DNA of 42,566 bases from Desulfobacterium sp. (GTDB lineage: Bacteria; Desulfobacterota; Desulfobacteria; Desulfobacterales; Desulfobacteraceae): positions 1-42,566 of the forward strand of contig JAEINR010000055.1 of the NCBI GenBank assembly GCA_016342325.1, written 5' to 3'. This document shows, in pieces, positions 26,542 to 34,950 of the stretch; positions within the stretch are counted from its first letter, which is position 1, and each line of letters begins with the position of its first letter. Made by a program: the position numbers and the translations under genes. The notes under the pieces were generated by a model. It did no database searches, was not told the DNA's origin, and saw only the letters and a list, made by a program, of their open reading frames with translations.

Positions 26542-28014
26542 TCATACGTAGGCCTGGACAAAAGCGCCCAGGGACTTTCCTGTTTTAGCGGCAGAGTTGA
26601 CCCCCTCGATAAACGCCTCGCCCCCCATCTCAATAAGCGTTTCCGCCATACCGATGAGTCGTTCCAGGTTATGGCCTGCGTCCGAGGCCAGCATCAGGAA
26701 GTTGTTCCGGGCTAAAGCGATCCGCTTCTCTCCCGGTTTCCCTCCCAGTGTCTCCCCTAAATCTTTGGTAAAGGTCATGAGGTCGCTGAGCGCCTTGGGC
26801 TCGGCCGTGGCGCTTGCTTCCAGGAGATATTCCCGGTCGCTTCCGTTCAGCTCCCGGGTTAAACCGACCAGGTTTGAAAAGGTACCGGCAGGGGATGTTG
26901 CTGCGGCGGTGTTGGCTCCCTGGATATAGTTTTTCAGGGTGTTCCCCACTAGATCACGGCCCGCAACCAGGAACGCTTTTTGTTCCCCCTGGGTGACAGC
27001 GTTGATCACCTCCATCAGTTCACCTGTGGTTTCGGCTGCGCCAGAGACCATTTTAAGAAAATACGATTCTTCGTCCACACCCATATTTTCGACCCGGGAA
27101 AGGAATTCCCCGGAATCAAAGTCTGCGTGGGAGGCGGTCCGGGAAGGCGTTGCTCTGTCTTCCCCGGCCGGTGGTGGGTCCGTGTCCGTGTCCATGGCTC
27201 TTTCTCCGGCACCATCCACAATGGAAATGAAATCATCCAGGGAGTCCCCGGAATCATGGGTATTGATATAGGCCAGGATTTTGCTGCCGATCCGCTCGGA
27301 AACGTTCTGGATCGTTGAGATCAAGATCATGACATTCTGGGTACTCCGGGCAGCGGCAGACAGAAAGCCGGACAGCTCTTTCCCCCCAGGGGGCCCGGAA
27401 TCTTCCAGGCGCCTGTTAACCTCCTTGACCAGCATTGACAGATCTTTCCCGGCCATGGCCGCAGCCGACAGATAGTTGTCCAGTTCCTCACCCAAGAGGT
27501 TTGAGGCCGTATCGATCATGCGTTCAAGATCTTGGGAAGGGTTCTGGCTGACGGTCTGAAAATTATGCCCCCCCTTTTTTGACAGCTTTTTCGACAGGGC
27601 CAGGAACTCCTTGCGTTGCCTGCCGGTAAGGTGTCGGGTGGTGTCGATGAATTTTCCAACACGGTCTCCGGTCTTCACCACGGATAGAAGAAAGTCTGAC
27701 CGCTCCTGATTATTGAGTTGTGAAACCACCCCGGCCAATGTCTGCTCCAACACCCCAAGGGTTATGGCCAATTCACTGAGGTCCGCCCGCTCCCTCGCTT
27801 TGCCCACCCTCTCAAATGCCGACGACAACAGACTCTGGGTGTCCTCTTCCGAACCCTTCATCCCGGCATCTGCCGGCGCCAGGGCTTGGGAAGCGGATTC
27901 CCCCTGGATAACAGGGGAACTGTCCTGGAATTTAGCACCACAGATTTCAGCCGAACGGGCGGACAAGGGGTTGGAGGAGAAAGTGTTTCCTGATGCCAGA
28001 TGAATGGACCCCAT
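26542..28014 (-). CDS. helical-repeat protein of unknown function
   Basis: I do not recognise this 490-residue protein. It has no signal peptide, membrane segment or cysteine-rich motif. After a low-complexity N-terminus (1-75) it consists of about nine degenerate helical units, most with the form charged-x-[FY]L-x3-7-[AS]-[AG], then a helix ending in aliphatic residues. Examples begin SDFLLSVVKTGDRVG (106), DNYLSAAAMAGKDLS (179), SGFLSAAARSTQNVM (215), ESYFLKMVSGAAETT (316), REYLLEASATAEPKA (394), NNFLMLASDAGHNLE (437) and EAFIEGVNSAAKTGK (466). A Pro/Asp-rich spacer (about 272-298) splits the array. GAGGAG precedes the start. It converges on the ASKHA operon; a functional link is not shown. 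Confidence 0.75.
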   Translation of the reverse strand: MGSIHLASGNTFSSNPLSARSAEICGAKFQDSSPVIQGESASQALAPADAGMKGSEEDTQSLLSSAFERVGKARERADLSELAITLGVLEQTLAGVVSQLNNQERSDFLLSVVKTGDRVGKFIDTTRHLTGRQRKEFLALSKKLSKKGGHNFQTVSQNPSQDLERMIDTASNLLGEELDNYLSAAAMAGKDLSMLVKEVNRRLEDSGPPGGKELSGFLSAAARSTQNVMILISTIQNVSERIGSKILAYINTHDSGDSLDDFISIVDGAGERAMDTDTDPPPAGEDRATPSRTASHADFDSGEFLSRVENMGVDEESYFLKMVSGAAETTGELMEVINAVTQGEQKAFLVAGRDLVGNTLKNYIQGANTAAATSPAGTFSNLVGLTRELNGSDREYLLEASATAEPKALSDLMTFTKDLGETLGGKPGEKRIALARNNFLMLASDAGHNLERLIGMAETLIEMGGEAFIEGVNSAAKTGKSLGAFVQAYV

Positions 28015-28184
28015 ACCGGTGTCTCCTCTTTGGTGGTGAAGTTAAGAGCATATGATTATATAACCAATAGAGCATCGGAAACGGGGAGTCATAACTTTAG
28101 CGAAAAGAGGAACAATAGTGGCCCCCAAATAACCTTGTTTATCTAAAAAAATCACATCAACTCGCCCCCTACTCGTTTTTTTTG

Positions 28185-28214
28185 TTGACACGAGACCCGT
28201 TTAAACGATATACA
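28185..28214 (+). promoter_or_regulatory. sigma-70 promoter of tRNA-Leu
   Basis: TTGACA (28185-28190), 18 bases, TATACA (28209-28214), about 60 bases before the mature tRNA 5' end. The perfect -35 and good -10 make this the likely promoter. The rest of the gap 28015-28184 carries only a possible TATAAT (28055-28060, minus strand) for the repeat-protein gene. Confidence 0.6.
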
Positions 28215-28273
28215 TCCCAAATCGAACGCGGGCTTTCGAGGATGAAAGCAGCTCTCGACGAACAAATTAAAAT

Positions 28274-28358
28274 GCCGAAGTGGTGGAATTGGTAGACACG
28301 CACGCTTGAGGGGCGTGTGGGGCGACCCGTGGGAGTTCAAATCTCCCCTTCGGCACCA
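28274..28358 (+). tRNA. tRNA-Leu (anticodon GAG)
   Basis: Acceptor stem GCCGAAG pairs with CTTCGGC, followed by the discriminator A and an encoded CCA. The anticodon arm is CACGC-TTGAGGG-GCGTG with anticodon GAG, reading CUC/CUU. There is a long variable arm, as in class II tRNAs, and a T arm GGGAG-TTCAAAT-CTCCC. The gene is complete and has its own promoter and terminator. Confidence 0.97.
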
Positions 28359-28366
28359 TATATAGG

Positions 28367-28405
28367 AAAGCCGTTGAGAGAATTAAAGCTCTCAACGGCT
28401 TTTTT
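28367..28405 (+). terminator. intrinsic terminator after tRNA-Leu
   Basis: AAAGCCGTTGAGAG (28367-28380) and CTCTCAACGGCTTT (28389-28402) form a perfect 14-bp stem with an 8-base loop, followed by a run of T. It begins 8 bases after the tRNA CCA end. Confidence 0.95.
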
Positions 28406-28630
28406 GCGTTTATCCCCATGAACACCCCTTGCACAGGAATTCCTGCCATCCCCGGCCCTTCCACCCAGTATCCTTCCCCCCACAAGAACAGACAAATGCA
28501 TTTTCGAGCACTCCCGGTTCGCAGGATTTTGTCTTTCATCAATATGTTGAGACCTGGCAATGGACCACCCCCTAACAAACTTCCCCACAACCTGTTGAAA
28601 TCACAACCAGTACCCCCCATCCATGGCCTT

Positions 28631-28646
28631 CGGCATGCTTATTGCT
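28631..28646 (+). promoter_or_regulatory. candidate sigma-54 promoter of the acyl-CoA cluster
   Basis: CGGCATGCTTATTGCT fits TGGCAYR-N4-TTGCW with a single mismatch (first base), and the GG and GC are 10 bases apart. It lies in the 379-base gap between the tRNA terminator and the BKACE start (28785), pointing into the catabolic cluster. No cognate enhancer-binding protein gene is next to it. The remainder of the gap shows no other feature I can support. Confidence 0.55.
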
Positions 28647-28784
28647 CTTTGTAGAACCCAAGAAATAACGCGAAATATCCGAACACGTTTGCCTGTCACC
28701 GGTTTTTCAACCGGGTGCCTTTCCACCCAAAACGGCAAACAACGGACTCCATGTCAATTCAACCAAGGTGAAGGAGATGAAGAG

Positions 28785-29639
28785 ATGGCTGAAAAAGTAA
28801 TCATCACAGCGGCGCTTTCCGGCGCAGGAACCTTTAAGAACAATAATCCTGCGGTTCCCTATACCCCCGAAGAGTTTGCCGAAGAGGCAGCCAGGTGCTA
28901 CGAGGCCGGCGCTGCCATGGTCCACGTCCACGCCCGCCAGGAAGACGGCATGCCCACCCATGATGTGGGATTGATCAAGGCGACCCATGATGCCATCAAG
29001 GAGCGGACCCCGGGATTGATCGTGAACCTGAGTTCAGCTGTGGGCATGGGCAAGACCCCGGAGCAGCGGCTCACCCAGATCATTGAAATCAAACCGGAGA
29101 TGGCCTCCCTGAACACCAACACCATGAATTTCGGCATGCTGGATCGCAAAACCGGGCAAATTTTCGTGGACTATGTATTTGAGAACACCTTCACCATGCT
29201 CCAGGATTTCGGAAAGGCCATGGAGGAAAACGGGGTCAAGCCCGAGATAGAGGTCTATGACATGGGCGGGCTGGACAACACGCTTCTCATCGGCAAACAG
29301 GGCATTTTCTCCGGCCCCTTAAATTATAATTTTGTATGGGGGGTGGCCGGTGGCCAGGCCTTCAGGCCCGATGCCTTCATGGCCCTTTACCATGCCCTGC
29401 CGGAAAACAGCAACTTCACCACCTGTGGCGTGGGCACCGAGGAATTTCCCTGTATCATGCAGTCCTGCATGCTTGGCGGCCACATGCGGGTCGGCCTTGA
29501 AGACAATGTCCGAATGCCCAATGGGGAACTTGCCAAGGGCAGTTACGAACTTGTGGCGTGTGCCGTGACCGTGGCAAACCTCCTGGGCCGGCCCATTGCC
29601 ACCCCGGCCGAGGCCCGGGAAATCATGGGGCTCCTGTAA
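28785..29639 (+). CDS. beta-keto acid cleavage enzyme (BKACE, DUF849)
   Basis: This Zn-dependent enzyme belongs to the 3-keto-5-aminohexanoate cleavage (Kce) family. It exchanges the acyl part of a beta-keto acid with acetyl-CoA to give acetoacetate and a new acyl-CoA. The metal motif is VHVHAR (H47, H49), and the C-terminal GGHMRVGLEDN holds the third ligand and CoA contacts. ITAALSGAGTFK at the N-terminus and NLSSAVG are also typical. The start at 28785 has AAGGAG 8 bases upstream; earlier in-frame ATGs lack sites. It has 284 residues. It is the first gene after a sigma-54-like promoter and heads an acyl-CoA gene cluster, so a role in degrading a keto acid intermediate is plausible. The substrate cannot be told. 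Confidence 0.9.
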   Translation: MAEKVIITAALSGAGTFKNNNPAVPYTPEEFAEEAARCYEAGAAMVHVHARQEDGMPTHDVGLIKATHDAIKERTPGLIVNLSSAVGMGKTPEQRLTQIIEIKPEMASLNTNTMNFGMLDRKTGQIFVDYVFENTFTMLQDFGKAMEENGVKPEIEVYDMGGLDNTLLIGKQGIFSGPLNYNFVWGVAGGQAFRPDAFMALYHALPENSNFTTCGVGTEEFPCIMQSCMLGGHMRVGLEDNVRMPNGELAKGSYELVACAVTVANLLGRPIATPAEAREIMGLL

Positions 29640-29736
29640 TACGGCATTGCCCCCCTTGTCCTGATTTTCACGGTTTTTTGGCAAGAAAATCACAACCCTT
29701 TTTCGGTTCTGGCGTGTCCAGGTTAGGAGAAAATCC

Positions 29737-30378
29737 ATGCATTTAAAAGGCGGTCTGCATATCCACACCACCTGCTCCGATGGTGAGCTCACCATCCGGG
29801 AAGTGGTGGGGGTCTATGAACGACTGGGGTTTGATTTCATCGCCCTCACCGATCATGATTTCCTCATGCGACCGGACTGCTATGCAGACCTGGCCGAAAT
29901 CAAGACCGATATGATCCTCTTTGCCGGGGTTGAAAAAACCGTGTTTGAAAAGGGCTATCTCCACATCAACCATATCTGCGGTGACCGGGAAGAACTTCAT
30001 ATTTTCAACCACCCATCGGAACTGGACCTGCCCTTTGACAAGGTCCGGGACCGCATCCTTAAGGTGTCTCAAACCCTTCCCCTGGATGCCGTGGAAATAA
30101 CATCCAAAGGATTTCGCTGCCCCGAGTATGAGGTGGCATCGATCCCTTTTCCCAAGATCGCCACTGATGATTCCCATACCCGGCTGGGATGCGGCAGGGC
30201 CTGGATTGAAATGGACGCCCCCCGGGACAGGGACAGTATCCTGAGGACCGTAAAAGCAGGCGATTTCTGGAATTGTTATGTCCGGAACAAAGAAATATTC
30301 CCAGGGAAAAGCATCCCCGACCCCGGACAAGCCAAAAGCAAAAGCATGAAAAAAGCCGTAAAAAAATCTGACACATAG
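29737..30378 (+). CDS. PHP-domain metal-dependent phosphoesterase
   Basis: This 213-residue PHP-family hydrolase has motif I HIHTTCSDG (H8, H10, D15), motif II ALTDHD, an internal FAGVEKT and the late TDDSH motif that supplies metal ligands. Members act on phosphoesters or nucleotides; no substrate can be inferred here. The C-terminus is lysine-rich (KSKSMKKAVKK). AGGAG lies 8 bases upstream of the start. The gene lies between BKACE (97 bases upstream) and the first thiolase-fold gene (11 bases downstream), so it is probably co-transcribed. Confidence 0.85.
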   Translation: MHLKGGLHIHTTCSDGELTIREVVGVYERLGFDFIALTDHDFLMRPDCYADLAEIKTDMILFAGVEKTVFEKGYLHINHICGDREELHIFNHPSELDLPFDKVRDRILKVSQTLPLDAVEITSKGFRCPEYEVASIPFPKIATDDSHTRLGCGRAWIEMDAPRDRDSILRTVKAGDFWNCYVRNKEIFPGKSIPDPGQAKSKSMKKAVKKSDT

Positions 30379-30389
30379 GAGGAACTTGT

Positions 30390-31538
30390 ATGGCTAGAAA
30401 AGTAGGCATTTGCGCCGTTGCCCAGACAACCTTTCAACGGAATAAATGGGACCAGCGGTTCCAGAACATGGGCTTGGAAGTCCTGGAATCCCTTCGGGAG
30501 CAGACCGGCGTTGATTTTTCCGAAAAAAAAGGCATCGGCATGAGCATCTCCTGCTCCGACGACGTGTTCGACGCCCGAACCATCTCGGACAACGGACTCA
30601 CCGATCTTTTGGGCGGCCATTTCGGCTGCGAAGAAAAGGTCGCCCAGGAGGGAATCCAGGCCCTCTACTACGGCCTTGCCGCCATCCAGTCCGGCCATGT
30701 GGATGTGGTGCTTCTCCTGGGCCATTGCAAGGAATCCCAGGGCCAGAGCCGGAACATGGTCGGCCATCTGGCATTTGATCCCTTTTACACCCGGCCCGTG
30801 GGATTGGATTATTGCGTCAGTGCAGGCCTCCAGGCCCAGGCCTATGGCAAGCGATCCGGGATCACCGACGAACACCTGGCAAGGATCGTTGTCCGGGCCA
30901 GGGAAAAAGCGGCAAAGAATCCCCATCAACCCGACACGGAAAGGGTGACCATGGAAGAGGTGCTGGCATCAAAATTCCTGGCCGACCCCATCCGTGAGCT
31001 CCATGCCTATCCCGTATCCGACGGCAGCGTGGGCATGATCCTGGCCGCTGAAGAGCGGGTCCATGAGTTCACCGACACCCCCGTGTGGATCACGGGGGTG
31101 GGCAACAGCATGGACAATTTTTTCCTTGGCGACCGGGACCTTGCCGCAAATACAGCCCTGAAAGCCGCAGCCAAACGGGCCTATGACCGGGCCGGCATCA
31201 TTGATCCCCAATCCGCCTTTGACCTGGTGGAACTCTCGGACCAGTACGCCTACCAGCTGCCCATGTGGATGGAAGGGCTGGGGCTCTGCAACGAAGCCGG
31301 GGGAGCCAAATGGGTGGAGGAGCAAGGGTTTGACACGGACCAGGTGAACCTCTCCGGCGGCATGCTCGGGGGCAACCCCCTGCTGCTGGGTGGATTTGTC
31401 CGGGCGGCGGAGGCAGCCCTCCAGCTCAAGGGAGAGGCCGGCACCCGCCAGGTGGACAAGGCAAAAACCGCACTTGCCCATGGCGTCATGGGACCCGCAG
31501 GCCAGTTTCATTCTGTGGTCACACTTGAAAGGGATTAG
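30390..31538 (+). CDS. thiolase-fold protein, type A, module 1 (catalytic Cys and His replaced)
   Basis: This 382-residue member of the thiolase superfamily resembles the SCP-x/Ltp2-type branch. Aligning on IQSGHVDVVLLLGHCKE, the nucleophilic Cys of CxxG falls on A85 (AQEG). The His of the C-terminal GHP motif is N329 in NLSGGMLGGNP. The late Cys region reads AHGVMGPAGQFH. So normal thiolase chemistry looks impossible in this chain. AGGAGG precedes the start and the next thiolase-fold gene begins 13 bases after the stop. The partner genes are a type B thiolase-fold protein and DUF35 proteins. A structural role in a heteromeric complex, or retro-aldol chemistry as in Ltp2-ChsH2, is an inference. 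Confidence 0.85.
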   Translation: MARKVGICAVAQTTFQRNKWDQRFQNMGLEVLESLREQTGVDFSEKKGIGMSISCSDDVFDARTISDNGLTDLLGGHFGCEEKVAQEGIQALYYGLAAIQSGHVDVVLLLGHCKESQGQSRNMVGHLAFDPFYTRPVGLDYCVSAGLQAQAYGKRSGITDEHLARIVVRAREKAAKNPHQPDTERVTMEEVLASKFLADPIRELHAYPVSDGSVGMILAAEERVHEFTDTPVWITGVGNSMDNFFLGDRDLAANTALKAAAKRAYDRAGIIDPQSAFDLVELSDQYAYQLPMWMEGLGLCNEAGGAKWVEEQGFDTDQVNLSGGMLGGNPLLLGGFVRAAEAALQLKGEAGTRQVDKAKTALAHGVMGPAGQFHSVVTLERD

Positions 31539-31551
31539 AGGGGGAAGAAAC

Positions 31552-32736
31552 ATGAAGAAAAACAGAAACGTGGGCGTGATCGGAGTGGGACAGTCTGTTT
31601 TTTCAAGCCACAGGGAAGAGGTCAACCAGCCTGAAATGATCCATGAGGCGGTCCTGGAAGCCCTTGACCAGGCGGGCATGACCATGGATGACATCGGTTG
31701 TGTCCTCCATGGCAATATGGAATTGTTTGAGATGGTGCACCAGCCCGACCTCTGGCACACCCTGGGCACCGGCGCCTTTGGCAAAGAAACCCTCAGGGTA
31801 ACCACCGGGGGAACCACCGGGGCGACCCTGGTGTGCGCAGCCGATGCCCTGGTGGCGTCCGGCCTCCATGACGTGGTCATGGCCATCGGGTTTGAGAAAC
31901 TCCAGGAGGGACACACCACAGGCGGCATCACCAACATGGCCGATCCCCTCTGGACCCGGAAACTCCAGACAGGCGCCTTGACCGGCATGACCGCCACCCA
32001 GCTCATGGAAGAGTTCGGGGAGGAGCGGGCCAAACGGGCCTCCATGCTGTACAGGATCACCATGGACCACCACGCCATGAAGAATAAAAAGGCCCACCGC
32101 CGCCTGGGACTTGAATTTGACCAGGCCGAGGATCTGGCAAAGAATTCCCCCCCCCTGGTGGGGGAGCTGCGCATGATTCACATGTGCTCCCAGAGCGACG
32201 GCACCTGTGTCATGATCTTCGCCTCCGAGGAAAAGGCCAGACAGCACTGCAAACAACCGGCCTGGATCAAGGATCACATCACCGTGCACCGGGAGGAGAA
32301 TTTTGCCGTCTTCGGAGACGCCCCCGTGGTCACCACCCACCGATATGCGGCAGAAAAGCTGTTTGAGAGAAACAATATCACCGATCCCCGAAAGGAGATC
32401 GACATGATGGAGATGTACGACCCCTCTTCCTGGTGGGGCCTGGACTGGCTCAGGGAGTTTCTCCTCCTGGAAGGAGACGAGCATCTGGAGATGGTCGAAA
32501 ACGGCGAAATCGCCATGGACGGCGCCTTTCCCATCAACCCTTCCGGCGGAGTGATCGCCTCCAATCCCATTGGTGCCACGGCCATGGTTCGAGTGGCCGA
32601 GGCCGCCATGCAGATCATGGGGACCGCAGGGGATCATCAGGTGCCAAGACAGGTTAACACGGCCCTGGCGTCAGGCTTTGGCGGCACCATGTGGACGGTC
32701 CTGACCCTTTTGACCCGGGATCTGCCCGGAGTGTGA
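31552..32736 (+). CDS. thiolase-fold protein, type B, module 1 (catalytic Cys and His replaced)
   Basis: This is a second, clearly different thiolase-superfamily chain of 394 residues. The nucleophile position is G87 (VTTGGTTG), and the GHP His is N338 in NPSGGVIASNPIGAT. The segment where SCP-2-type thiolases have a conserved HD reads EMYDPSSWW (Y289). The start at 31552 has GAGGGGG-type sequence upstream; the frame is open earlier but overlaps the preceding gene. It most likely forms a heteromer with type A and the DUF35 proteins encoded next. Tyrosines in a repurposed active site are known for the aldolase Ltp2, so Y289 is a candidate catalytic residue, by inference only. Confidence 0.85.
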   Translation: MKKNRNVGVIGVGQSVFSSHREEVNQPEMIHEAVLEALDQAGMTMDDIGCVLHGNMELFEMVHQPDLWHTLGTGAFGKETLRVTTGGTTGATLVCAADALVASGLHDVVMAIGFEKLQEGHTTGGITNMADPLWTRKLQTGALTGMTATQLMEEFGEERAKRASMLYRITMDHHAMKNKKAHRRLGLEFDQAEDLAKNSPPLVGELRMIHMCSQSDGTCVMIFASEEKARQHCKQPAWIKDHITVHREENFAVFGDAPVVTTHRYAAEKLFERNNITDPRKEIDMMEMYDPSSWWGLDWLREFLLLEGDEHLEMVENGEIAMDGAFPINPSGGVIASNPIGATAMVRVAEAAMQIMGTAGDHQVPRQVNTALASGFGGTMWTVLTLLTRDLPGV

Positions 32737-32803
32737 TGGGACACAACACTCCAATTATTTATAGACGTTTGCGTTACCAGTCAAAGTAAGGAATGGGCGC
32801 TAA

Positions 32804-32818
32804 TCATATGCGAGGAGC
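32804..32818 (+). promoter_or_regulatory. recurrent 15-bp motif, copy 1
   Basis: TCATATGCGAGGAGC, 24 bases before the SCP2-DUF35 start codon. The same 15 bases occur at 36168-36182, and with one change at 41477-41491, each in a gap in front of a gene group of this cluster. It could be an operator. The ATG inside also opens a short frame that ends in ATGA overlapping the next start. Confidence 0.45.
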
Positions 32819-32842
32819 AAAAATTCAGACAGGAGATATTTC

Positions 32843-34003
32843 ATGACGGAAAAAACCACGGCAGGCCTGGTGGCCGATATCTTCGCCACCATGGAGTCCC
32901 GGGTGATCCCCGAGGGCGTTGACGGCATCACGGCCAATTACGGCTATATCATCACCGGACCCGGGGGCGGACAATGGACCGTTTGTGTGGCAGACGGCAG
33001 GGTGACGGTGGTGGAGGACCTGGTGACACCCGACGTCACCACCACCTGCGCCAATGACGATTGGATCGCCATCACCCTGGGGAAACTGGACGGCATGACC
33101 GCATTTTCCTCCGGCAAGCTCAAGGTCACGGGGGACATGGGGCTATTGGTTGCCGCCGCCGGTTTCTTTGAAAAGTACCAGCCCCCCCTGGCCGAGATCA
33201 CGGTGGCCGACATCTTTGCCACCATGGAATCCCGGGTCAATCCGGACGGGGTGCAAGGCATCACCGCCAACTGCGGTTACCGCATTACCGGAGACAACGG
33301 GGGCGAATGGACCGTGTGCGTGGCCGACGGCAAGGTAACGGTGCTGGCGGGCATAAAGGATCCCGACGTCACCACCACCTGCGCAGATACGGACTGGATC
33401 GCCATCACCCTGGGAAAGCTGGACGGCATGACCGCATTTTCCTCAGGCAAACTCAAGGTTACGGGCAACCTGGATATTCTGTCCACGGCCGCCCGGTTCT
33501 TCAAAAAATACAGCCCCCCGTCGGCAGGTCCGGAGGAGGCCCCGGAGGAGCTCATCGTTCTCAAGCAGGTGCTGTCCATTCCCCAGACCTTTGCCACCGG
33601 TCCGGTGATGGGCCATTTTCTCAATGCCTTGAAGGAAAAAAGAATCCTGGCCAACCAGTGCCCGGAATGCCAACGCCTGCAGATCCCACCCAGGGAGGTG
33701 TGCGCCGAGTGCGTGGTCCGGTGTAAGGAGTTCGTTCAGATCGGACCGGAAGGGATCATCTCCACCCCGGATGTGGCCTATTACGCCAGCCCGGATCCCC
33801 TCACCGGGGAGACAAGGGAGACCCCCTACTGCTCCTGCCATTTCCTGCTGGACGGATGCAAGGACCATGAAACCATGTGGCATGAGCTCAAGGCCAGTGA
33901 CATTCCAAGGGCCGAAAGGGGGGTGCGGGTAAGACCGGTCTGGAACGATACCCTCACCGGCAGCGTAACCGACATCAAATACTTTGAAATCATCGATGAT
34001 TGA
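32843..34003 (+). CDS. SCP2-SCP2-DUF35 fusion protein
   Basis: This 386-residue protein has two near-identical SCP2-type sterol/lipid-carrier domains (about 10-115 and 121-226) followed by a DUF35 part: a rubredoxin-like zinc ribbon C273-x2-C276-x10-C287-x2-C290 and an OB fold (to 386). The C-terminal half matches the stand-alone DUF35 protein at 40434-40973 (shared motifs SPDPLTGE-RETPY and DIKYFEI). SCP2 domains bind acyl-CoA or sterol-like ligands, and DUF35 proteins partner thiolase-fold enzymes. The fusion suggests that a bulky lipid-like substrate is handed to the thiolase-fold pair. An AGGAG site precedes the start. A 106-base gap with motif copy 1 separates it from the type B gene. 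Confidence 0.85.
   Translation: MTEKTTAGLVADIFATMESRVIPEGVDGITANYGYIITGPGGGQWTVCVADGRVTVVEDLVTPDVTTTCANDDWIAITLGKLDGMTAFSSGKLKVTGDMGLLVAAAGFFEKYQPPLAEITVADIFATMESRVNPDGVQGITANCGYRITGDNGGEWTVCVADGKVTVLAGIKDPDVTTTCADTDWIAITLGKLDGMTAFSSGKLKVTGNLDILSTAARFFKKYSPPSAGPEEAPEELIVLKQVLSIPQTFATGPVMGHFLNALKEKRILANQCPECQRLQIPPREVCAECVVRCKEFVQIGPEGIISTPDVAYYASPDPLTGETRETPYCSCHFLLDGCKDHETMWHELKASDIPRAERGVRVRPVWNDTLTGSVTDIKYFEIIDD
32870..33520 (+). repeat. tandem duplication of an SCP2 domain (333-bp period)
   Basis: Residues 10-115 and 121-226 of the fusion protein are offset by exactly 111 residues. They share long identical runs such as VADIFATMESRV and DWIAITLGKLDGMTAFSSGK. DNA similarity is also high, pointing to a recent duplication or ongoing gene conversion. 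Confidence 0.9.
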
Positions 34004-34030
34004 TGGACCATGAGGAAAAGGGGATACACC

Positions 34031-34939
34031 ATGACAACAGAGACCAAGGATTGCTTTACCATCGATGGGAAACTGGCCCTGCCCTATCAGTATTTCGCAG
34101 GTTCCACCGGAAGCCGTTTCATCATCTCCCTCAGGGAGGAGAAAAAGATAAAGGGGCTGAAATGCAAGAAATGCAACAAGGTGTTTGTGCCGCCCAGATC
34201 CACCTGTGAGGTCTGTTTCGAGGATATTTCAGACAACTGGGTTGAGTTGCCCAACACCGGTACGGTAACCGGGTTTACCATCGTCCGGTACGAAGAGCCC
34301 CACCAGCCTTTGAAACCGCCCTATATCACGGCCCTTGTCAAACTGGACGGCGCAGACACGCCCTTTGCCCACATTGTAAAGGGAGTGGCCCTGTCCCAAA
34401 TGAAGACGGGCCTCAGGGTGGAGGCGGTCTTTGCCAAAAAAACCACGGCCACCATCATGGATATCGACCATTTCAGGCCCAAGGCCGAAAAACCCGGATT
34501 TGAACAGGGGTACACCTATGACCAGCTTGAGGAGGGCATGTCCGCCTCTTTTACCAAGACCATCAGTGAAACCGATGTCTACCTGTTTGCCGGGATATCC
34601 GGGGATTTCAACCCCATGCACCTGAATGAGGAGTTTGCAAAGGCCACGCCTTTCGGCACCCGCATCGCCCATGGTGCCCTTCCCCAGAGCTTCATTGCCC
34701 CGGTGCTGGGCATGAAACTGCCCGGTCTCGGCACCATCGCCCTGGAGGTCACAACGCGGTTCAAGGCCCCCACCTATTTCGGGGACACCATCACCGCCAC
34801 CGGTGAGATCATCGAGAAACTGCCGGAAAAACGCTGGGTGCGCATGGCATTAACCTTTACCAACCAGCACAATAAACGGGTGGCAGAGGGGTCGGCCCTG
34901 GTGATGCCGCCGGTGCCCATGAAATCTTCAATTACTTAA
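34031..34939 (+). CDS. DUF35-MaoC hydratase fusion (ChsH2-like)
   Basis: Residues 1-150 are a DUF35 protein with zinc ligands C45, C48, C59 and C62 plus an OB fold. Residues about 160-302 are a MaoC-type hotdog hydratase with the motif FAGISGDFNPMH (catalytic D192 and H197) and RIAHGALPQS. The fusion would hydrate an enoyl-CoA and dock the thiolase-fold partner. This is the same combination as in mycobacterial ChsH2, though there the domain order is reversed. The start at 34031 has AAGGGG 7 bases upstream. The N-terminal part is paralogous to the stand-alone protein at 40986-41456. It lies 27 bases after the SCP2-DUF35 gene. Confidence 0.88.
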   Translation: MTTETKDCFTIDGKLALPYQYFAGSTGSRFIISLREEKKIKGLKCKKCNKVFVPPRSTCEVCFEDISDNWVELPNTGTVTGFTIVRYEEPHQPLKPPYITALVKLDGADTPFAHIVKGVALSQMKTGLRVEAVFAKKTTATIMDIDHFRPKAEKPGFEQGYTYDQLEEGMSASFTKTISETDVYLFAGISGDFNPMHLNEEFAKATPFGTRIAHGALPQSFIAPVLGMKLPGLGTIALEVTTRFKAPTYFGDTITATGEIIEKLPEKRWVRMALTFTNQHNKRVAEGSALVMPPVPMKSSIT

Positions 34940-34950
34940 TTATTAAGTCA

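Noticed and set aside
28274-28358. tRNA-Leu as an integration site for the following gene cluster
   Set aside because: No direct repeat of the tRNA 3' end was found downstream and no integrase gene is present, so island insertion at this tRNA is unsupported.
31603-32637. 344-codon minus-strand open frame opposite the type B thiolase-fold gene
   Set aside because: Antisense of a conserved paralogous protein; a similar shadow recurs opposite the second paralogue because the coding strand is conserved.
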